NCBI GenBank assembly: GCA_963732225.1
Contig: CAVSYR010000002.1
Location: 496,001 to 560,000, forward strand
Length of the DNA stretch: 64,000 nt
Direction of reading: 5' to 3'
From: VRUE01 sp963732225
GTDB lineage: Bacteria > Actinomycetota > Thermoleophilia > Solirubrobacterales > 70-9
Part shown: positions 60,231-64,000 of the stretch, in pieces
Position numbering within the stretch: position 1 is the stretch's first letter
Layout: each line of letters opens with the position of its first letter
Program-made: the position numbers and the translations under genes
Notes under the pieces: generated by a model
Told to the model about the DNA's origin: nothing
The model's database searches: none
What the model saw: only the letters and a program-made list of their open reading frames with translations

Positions 60231-61654
60231 AAGTCCTATGGGTCGAGGATGAGCCGGAGGTGGCTGACAGGCTGATCGAGGAGATCGATGACCCCTCCAT
60301 TGAGTTTGTTGTTGCTGGCAATGTCCAAGCGGTGCTGACTGAGCTTGAGCGGAGGATTGTAGACCTCGTCATATGCGATCTGAACATCCCTGAGTCACCG
60401 ATAGTGCCGCAGGCGCATACAGCTCACGGCCTTAAAGTGTTCGATTATATTCGGACGACCTATCCCGGAACTCCAATAATTATCTACTCGGGATTTGGAA
60501 AACTAGCCTTGGCAGAGTTGGGGGACCGACTTTCCGCAGCACCTCAACACGACCTCTACGGTGATGGTCCAACCGAGCATGTCCTGCATCGAAGTAAGAG
60601 TGATCCAAAACGGATCGTGGATGATGTGAGTACGGTCGCCGCCCGGATCAGTGCTCTGGACCAAATAGAGATAAGCCCGGATACGGCTCATGAGTACTTG
60701 ACCTACTATGACCGGAGGCTGTTGCGTATTTACGCACGTCAACGCCAAGCTGTGTTGATCGAGGTGGAGCGCTTGGCGGGAGGTAGATCTAGTGCTGTAA
60801 CGGTCAAGCTAGCTTGCGAGAGCGTCGATGGTCCCATTGGTGGAGCGATGGTGGCCAAGCTCAATCGACACGATGCGACCGAGGATGAGAGGAAGCGATA
60901 CCGCGACTTTCTAGGTGGCCTCGGTGCCACTACCTTCACCCCTCTCATGGAGACGATTCTAGCCGGCGCCGGGGATAAGGCAGCGCTCTTCTATTCGCTA
61001 GCGCAAGGGTTCGATAGATCGCTCTTCGACCTTCTAGCTGGGAGCGATTCAGAGGCTGCGACGGTAGTTCGAAATCTCTTCGAGGCAATGAGCGCGTGGA
61101 GGGAGGGGGCTAATAACAGGAGCGTAAAGTGTGGAGAAATTCGTACGTCGCTGCTGTCAGATGCTCACCTTGCGGAGCTTTCGGAAGACGCAAAGGCGCT
61201 TCAAGCAAAAATTCAGGAGAACCAAATAGTCAATGTGAAGTGGGCAACCTCGCATGGGGATTTGCACGGAGGCAACGTTTTGGTTAGGAGCGACGGCGTG
61301 CCGGTGCTCATTGACTATGGACGGCTAGGGAAGATGACGGCTTGCTTGGACCCAATTACTCTTGAGTTGAGTGCTGTGCTGCATCCAGACTCGAAACTGG
61401 AGCTTGAGGGATGGCCGACTTTGGAGCAGGCGGAAGCTTGGAATGACCTTGAGTCATATCTTGAGAAATGTCCTATTCCCAACTATGTGCGTGCCTGCCG
61501 CAACTGGACGAACTCCGTGCTTCGGGCTGGCAGAGAGAGGGACGCTACGGTACTTTCGTATTCCTTGCGGCAACTCCGATTTCCTGATGACATAGACCCA
61601 CTTCTTCCTGCTGCTTACGCAAAAGGGGCGATCGGTCGCCTCGAAGCAAGCTGA
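60227..61654 (+). CDS. Receiver domain fused to APH/protein-kinase-like domain
   Basis: 475 residues, overlapping the kinase gene by ATGA. The N-terminal REC domain keeps Asp8 (VEDEP), phospho-acceptor Asp51 (VICDLNIPES), Ser88 (IIIYSG) and Lys124 (RSK). The C-terminal domain (about 165-470) has the kinase-fold set: Gly/Ser loop LAGGRSSAVTVKL (183-195), candidate ATP-binding Lys in AMVAKL (about 211), catalytic loop SHGDLHGGN (Asp345, Asn350) and metal Asp363 (LIDYG). The order of motifs is that of aminoglycoside/choline phosphotransferases and kinases. Inference: phosphorelay from the histidine kinase switches a second kinase on; its target is unknown. Confidence 0.82.
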   Translation: MKVLWVEDEPEVADRLIEEIDDPSIEFVVAGNVQAVLTELERRIVDLVICDLNIPESPIVPQAHTAHGLKVFDYIRTTYPGTPIIIYSGFGKLALAELGDRLSAAPQHDLYGDGPTEHVLHRSKSDPKRIVDDVSTVAARISALDQIEISPDTAHEYLTYYDRRLLRIYARQRQAVLIEVERLAGGRSSAVTVKLACESVDGPIGGAMVAKLNRHDATEDERKRYRDFLGGLGATTFTPLMETILAGAGDKAALFYSLAQGFDRSLFDLLAGSDSEAATVVRNLFEAMSAWREGANNRSVKCGEIRTSLLSDAHLAELSEDAKALQAKIQENQIVNVKWATSHGDLHGGNVLVRSDGVPVLIDYGRLGKMTACLDPITLELSAVLHPDSKLELEGWPTLEQAEAWNDLESYLEKCPIPNYVRACRNWTNSVLRAGRERDATVLSYSLRQLRFPDDIDPLLPAAYAKGAIGRLEAS

Positions 61655-61690
61655 GATATTCCACGCCAGGCGAGAGCAGGGTTAGGTGCG

Positions 61691-62110
61691 CTATGAGGTC
61701 CGACGCATTGGGAGCGGATGGCGATTCTCCTGGCTGGGTAGGTTGGCCGGGAACGCAAGCAACCCATAGAGATGGGCGCGAAGTTCCTCGAACCCCATCG
61801 GGCTGTCCTCTACATACTCGAAGTACAGCGCGTCCGGTCCGCTGCTTTTGTCGACTGCATCGTCGAGGTTATCGCCAACGCCAACGCTGAGTTCGCCGTT
61901 TCGGGAGCGGGCGTAGACGGTTCGGCCATCATCCAGGGTGGCCAACCACTGCGTCGGGCAGGCCCACGTAGTCCGCCTGAGCTTGACGATTCTGGGAAGC
62001 CCATTGGGCTGCTCCGGTGCGATCTTCAGTTGTCCGTTGGCTCGTCTTGCGAGGACGACATAGTCGCCTTCTAGATCTCCAGAGATCCTTATCCGAGGCA
62101 AAGTTTCCAT
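61691..62110 (-). CDS. Hypothetical protein of the island
   Basis: 139 residues on the minus strand, the only gene of the island in that direction. Short strands (VVLARRANGQLKIAPE, WLATLDDGRTVYARSRNGELSVGVG) suggest an SH3- or beta-barrel-like fold. No hydrophobic segment and no catalytic motif. No family recognised. It is convergent with the receiver-kinase gene, 36 nt away, and divergent from the second nucleotidyltransferase. Confidence 0.45.
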   Translation of the reverse strand: METLPRIRISGDLEGDYVVLARRANGQLKIAPEQPNGLPRIVKLRRTTWACPTQWLATLDDGRTVYARSRNGELSVGVGDNLDDAVDKSSGPDALYFEYVEDSPMGFEELRAHLYGLLAFPANLPSQENRHPLPMRRTS

Positions 62111-62204
62111 CCGCGAATGATCGCAGACAATATGCCTCTAAGACGTCGGCGTGCAGAGCGACCGCCCAGGTGAACTTGGAGGGCACGTCGGCCGGCGATG
62201 CGCG

Positions 62205-62210
62205 TACGAT
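62205..62210 (+). promoter_or_regulatory. -10 hexamer TACGAT before the second nucleotidyltransferase
   Basis: TACGAT ends 7 nt before ATG 62218. Confidence 0.45.
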
Positions 62211-62217
62211 CTAGGCA

Positions 62218-62526
62218 ATGGCTAAGCGAGAAAGAGCCCGCCGATCTATCGTTATTCCGGAGATCCGGGAGGACGTGCGGCGTATTGCTTCGGCTCATGG
62301 GGCTGGCAACGTGCGCTTGTTCGGCTCAACCGGACGCGGGGAGCACAGTCCCTCCAGTGATCTAGACCTTCTTGTCGATATGGGGGAGGGCCGCAGTCTA
62401 TTTGACCTGATTGCGCTGTCCAACGACCTGGAGGAGAGCCTTGGGGTCGAGGTAGATGTCGTGACCGAGGCGAGCCTGTCGCCGTACATACGCGATCGGG
62501 TTCTCGATGAGGCGGTTGCGCTCTGA
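62218..62526 (+). CDS. mntA: MNT-domain nucleotidyltransferase (MntA-like antitoxin)
   Basis: 102 residues. The motif VRLFGSTGRGEHSPSSDLDLLVDMGEG has GSTGRG and both catalytic Asp (DLDLL), with a third acidic residue in VDVVTE. Leaderless promoter just upstream. The stop TGA (62524-62526) is directly followed by the HEPN coding region in the same reading frame, without an intervening start codon. Confidence 0.85.
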   Translation: MAKRERARRSIVIPEIREDVRRIASAHGAGNVRLFGSTGRGEHSPSSDLDLLVDMGEGRSLFDLIALSNDLEESLGVEVDVVTEASLSPYIRDRVLDEAVAL

Positions 62527-62574
62527 AGGGACGAGAGCGTCTACCTGCTGCATATCCGCGATGCCATCGACAAG

Positions 62575-62871
62575 GTGTTCGCCTATACCGAGTCGGGCCG
62601 GATTGCTTTTCTTGAGAGTCCGATGATCCAGGATGCGGTTTTCCGAAATCTGGAGGTCGTCGGTGAGGCAACCAAGCAAGTGCCGGACTCGCTACGCGAG
62701 CGGGCGCCGGAGTTGTCGTGGCGCGAGATGGCTGGCATGCGCGACAAGCTCATCCACGACTACCTCGGCGTCGATCTCAATCTCGTTTGGGATGTGGTCG
62801 TCTCGGAGTTGCCGGCCACGCGTGAGCGGATCGTTGCCTTGATCGAGGAGTTGGAAGCGCAGGGCAGCTAG
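62575..62871 (+). CDS. hepT: HEPN toxin (HepT/DUF86 family), start codon uncertain
   Basis: 98 residues from GTG 62575, the first recognised start codon. Family similarity begins earlier, right after the antitoxin stop (62527 onward: RDESVYLLHIRDAIDKVF), but no ATG, GTG or TTG is there in frame. The HEPN catalytic motif is intact: MRDKLIHDYLGVD (R-x4-H-x-Y). Either a non-standard start (CTG 62545 or 62548) or readthrough of the TGA gives the full first helix, or the protein is N-terminally shortened. Partner of the nucleotidyltransferase just upstream. Confidence 0.7.
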   Translation: MFAYTESGRIAFLESPMIQDAVFRNLEVVGEATKQVPDSLRERAPELSWREMAGMRDKLIHDYLGVDLNLVWDVVVSELPATRERIVALIEELEAQGS

Positions 62872-62890
62872 AAGGCTTGGCCTTCAGTCG

Positions 62891-63307
62891 ATGAGATCCG
62901 TTGGGGAGCATCTACGGCGCAGGAGGCTCACGGCCGCCATCTCCTACGGGGTGATCTCCGGTGTCTCGATCTACGCGTCCTATCAGCAAGTGAGCTTCTT
63001 CCACGCGACCGCTGTGGGGATCGCCCTACTTGCCCTCGGCGTCGCCGTTGGCGCCTATGTTTGTAGCTGGTGGATACTTCTATCGCTCGTGGGGCCGCTG
63101 ATCGCCCTTGGCTACCTCGAAGTCAGCGGCTTTGTTGGGACCAGCGACGATTGGGCGTCGGAACCGCTGCTCTCGCCGCCCGGAGTCTCCGTCTTCGTCG
63201 GCTTCACGACAATCCTGATGCTTGGCTACGCGCTGGGGCAAGGAGCCGAATGGGTCGCGGGGATTTGGAAGCGCCGAGATCGCGACGAGGAGTCGAGGCG
63301 CTGGTAG
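62891..63307 (+). CDS. Small membrane protein of unknown function
   Basis: 138 residues with a basic N-terminus (RRRR) and three or four hydrophobic segments (about 18-35, 40-60, 64-85, 100-120), then a charged C-terminus KRRDRDEESRRW. No family recognised. It is the last gene of island 2, 20 nt after the HEPN gene and about 100 nt before the right repeat, so it could be co-transcribed with the toxin pair. Confidence 0.5.
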   Translation: MRSVGEHLRRRRLTAAISYGVISGVSIYASYQQVSFFHATAVGIALLALGVAVGAYVCSWWILLSLVGPLIALGYLEVSGFVGTSDDWASEPLLSPPGVSVFVGFTTILMLGYALGQGAEWVAGIWKRRDRDEESRRW

Positions 63308-63409
63308 CTGGTGGGTTCGAGCTGACCTTCGGTCGAAACGACCGCAACTGTCAGGTCGCAGATTCGCCACATAGGTGTTGCAAACGGCTTTGTAGAGCGG
63401 TGCCTGGCT

Positions 63410-63454
63410 GGTCTACGAAACCGAAGGTCACAGGTTCGAATCCTGTCTGGCGCG
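63410..63454 (+). repeat. Right attachment repeat of island 2 (tRNA-Arg 3' fragment)
   Basis: 45 bases identical to 56260-56304 in direct orientation. No acceptor 5' half lies upstream, so it is a displaced tRNA 3' end. Confidence 0.9.
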
Positions 63455-63548
63455 TTCTCGCTGGCTTGCGGTGAGCTGGGCCCGTTTGCTCCGGCGGGCT
63501 TTGTCCCGGACTATTTGGCTTATCGCTCCGAAATTCTGTTTTCGATTT

Positions 63549-63583
63549 CTTGACATCCAGTCAAGTTTCTCTGAGAACTTGAC
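63549..63583. promoter_or_regulatory. Cluster of CTTGAC half-sites before the TasA-like gene
   Basis: CTTGAC (63549-63554), GTCAAG (63560-63565) and CTTGAC (63578-63583) form two overlapping inverted repeats; TCAAGTT-N8-AACTTGA spans 63561-63582. TTGAC also resembles a -35 box. It may be an operator. Confidence 0.35.
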
Positions 63584-63642
63584 GAACTCTGAATGTCGCA
63601 ATTTTGAAACGGCTTTTGTCCGCGGCAGACAGAAAGGTTCAG

Positions 63643-64000
63643 ATGAGCAATCGAACGAAGGTCCTGCGCACGTTTATGGTGCTTGGCATTGTCGCCTGCA
63701 TCGCGGGGGCCGGGGTCTTCTCGGCGTTCTCTAGCCAGACCGACAACCCCGGCAATAGCGTCACCTCGGGCACGGTCGTGCTGTCGGACAACGATGGCGG
63801 CTCGGCCCTCTACAGCCTCACCAACGCCAAACCGGGGGACAGTCAGTCCTCCTGCATCAAGGTGAGCTACTCGGGCTCGCTCGATGCCTCGGTCAAGGTC
63901 TATACGCCGAGCACGGTGGGGGCGCTTGCCTCCAGCGTCAACCTCAAAATCGAACCGGGGACGCAGAACGACGTCGACCTTCCCGAGTTGCACCGCCTTC
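63643..64000 (+). CDS. TasA/camelysin-like exported protein (3' end outside window)
   Basis: 119 residues seen from ATG 63643 and open to the window end. An N-terminal basic stretch and hydrophobic core (VLRTFMVLGIVACIAGAGVFSAFSSQTDN) form a signal peptide of the SipW-dependent type, with the F-x-A-F-S-S pattern. After it comes a beta-sandwich start (VTSGTVVLSDNDGGSALYSLTNAKPGDSQSSCIKVSYSGS) like camelysin/TasA fibre proteins, with the Cys conserved in actinobacterial members. Fibre or surface protein; the full length is not known. Confidence 0.65.
   Translation, partial: MSNRTKVLRTFMVLGIVACIAGAGVFSAFSSQTDNPGNSVTSGTVVLSDNDGGSALYSLTNAKPGDSQSSCIKVSYSGSLDASVKVYTPSTVGALASSVNLKIEPGTQNDVDLPELHRL

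Larger units (their letters stand above)
56260..63454. mobile_element. Island 2: 7.15-kb integrated element at tRNA-Arg(ACG)
   Basis: Perfect 45-bp direct repeats (56260-56304, 63410-63454) bracket a nucleotidyltransferase-HEPN pair, a decayed tyrosine recombinase, an ATPase-histidine kinase-response regulator/kinase operon, a hypothetical gene, a second nucleotidyltransferase-HEPN pair and a small membrane protein. The recombinase remnant 0.7 kb from the tRNA and the boundary repeats agree on site-specific integration into the tRNA 3' end. Codons are more A/T-rich than in the surroundings, clearest in 57470-61654. Confidence 0.88.
63308..63642. other. Right edge of island 2 and promoter region of the next gene
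   Basis: 335 bases without a gene. It contains the 45-bp tRNA-Arg repeat (63410-63454) and, ahead of the next gene, an array of CTTGAC/GTCAAG half-sites. A short phrase tagagcg (about 63394) also recalls the tRNA-Arg D arm, but it is too short to count. Confidence 0.5.

Overview
The window reads as chromosome of a high-GC actinobacterium. The best guess is Thermoleophilia/Solirubrobacterales; this is inferred from gene content and style (Lhr-type giant helicase, AbiEi-DUF559 protein, many Sec-exported repeat proteins, groES-groEL with a CIRCE operator, 7Fe ferredoxin, many leaderless starts) and not from a marker gene. Many genes have no Shine-Dalgarno but carry a TANNNT -10 hexamer 6-8 nt before the start codon, which was used here to fix starts.

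Layout. (1) 1-16.5 kb is a cell-surface polysaccharide locus: O-antigen ligase-like proteins, GT2 glycosyltransferases, a methyltransferase, a polyprenyl glycosylphosphotransferase, the dTDP-rhamnose set rmlA-D-B-C (rmlA carries a 1-nt frameshift), a VapBC-type toxin-antitoxin pair and a secreted clan GH-A-like glycosidase. A 75-bp thiD 5' remnant lies at 1.24 kb. (2) 16.5-40.4 kb is mostly housekeeping: lhr with a 26-bp palindrome inserted in frame, a MazF-type toxin-antitoxin pair, a Crp/Fnr regulator, an RTX-like exported protein, an ASCH protein, groES-groEL, an AbiEi-DUF559 nuclease-like gene whose two ends lie in copies of one palindrome, a subtilase with PASTA domain, ferredoxin, Mrp, cyclophilin, a potassium channel and an O-methyltransferase. 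(3) 40.4-47.7 kb is a 7.2-kb island bounded by 60-bp direct repeats of the 3' half of tRNA-Ser(TGA). It holds a 1775-residue mosaic NHL/LamG/RTX/TSP3 protein and a delta-60 repeat protein. (4) 47.7-56.3 kb returns to metabolism: MFS transporter, FAD sugar-lactone oxidase, PLP aldolase-type enzyme, tRNA-Ser(GCT), P450, pyruvate kinase, crotonase, thioesterase and tRNA-Arg(ACG). (5) 56.3-63.45 kb is a second 7.15-kb island bounded by 45-bp perfect repeats of the tRNA-Arg 3' end. (6) The window ends inside a TasA/camelysin-like exported protein.

The most striking content is island 5. It holds a nucleotidyltransferase-HEPN pair at each end, a decayed tyrosine recombinase, and a tightly overlapping three-gene operon: an SMC/RecF-like ABC ATPase, a soluble histidine kinase, and a receiver domain fused to an APH/protein-kinase-like fold with all core catalytic residues. 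I read the operon as a candidate undescribed defence or stress-signalling system in which DNA or phage sensing by the ATPase feeds a phosphorelay ending in a second kinase. That functional reading is inference; the gene order, overlaps and motifs are seen directly.
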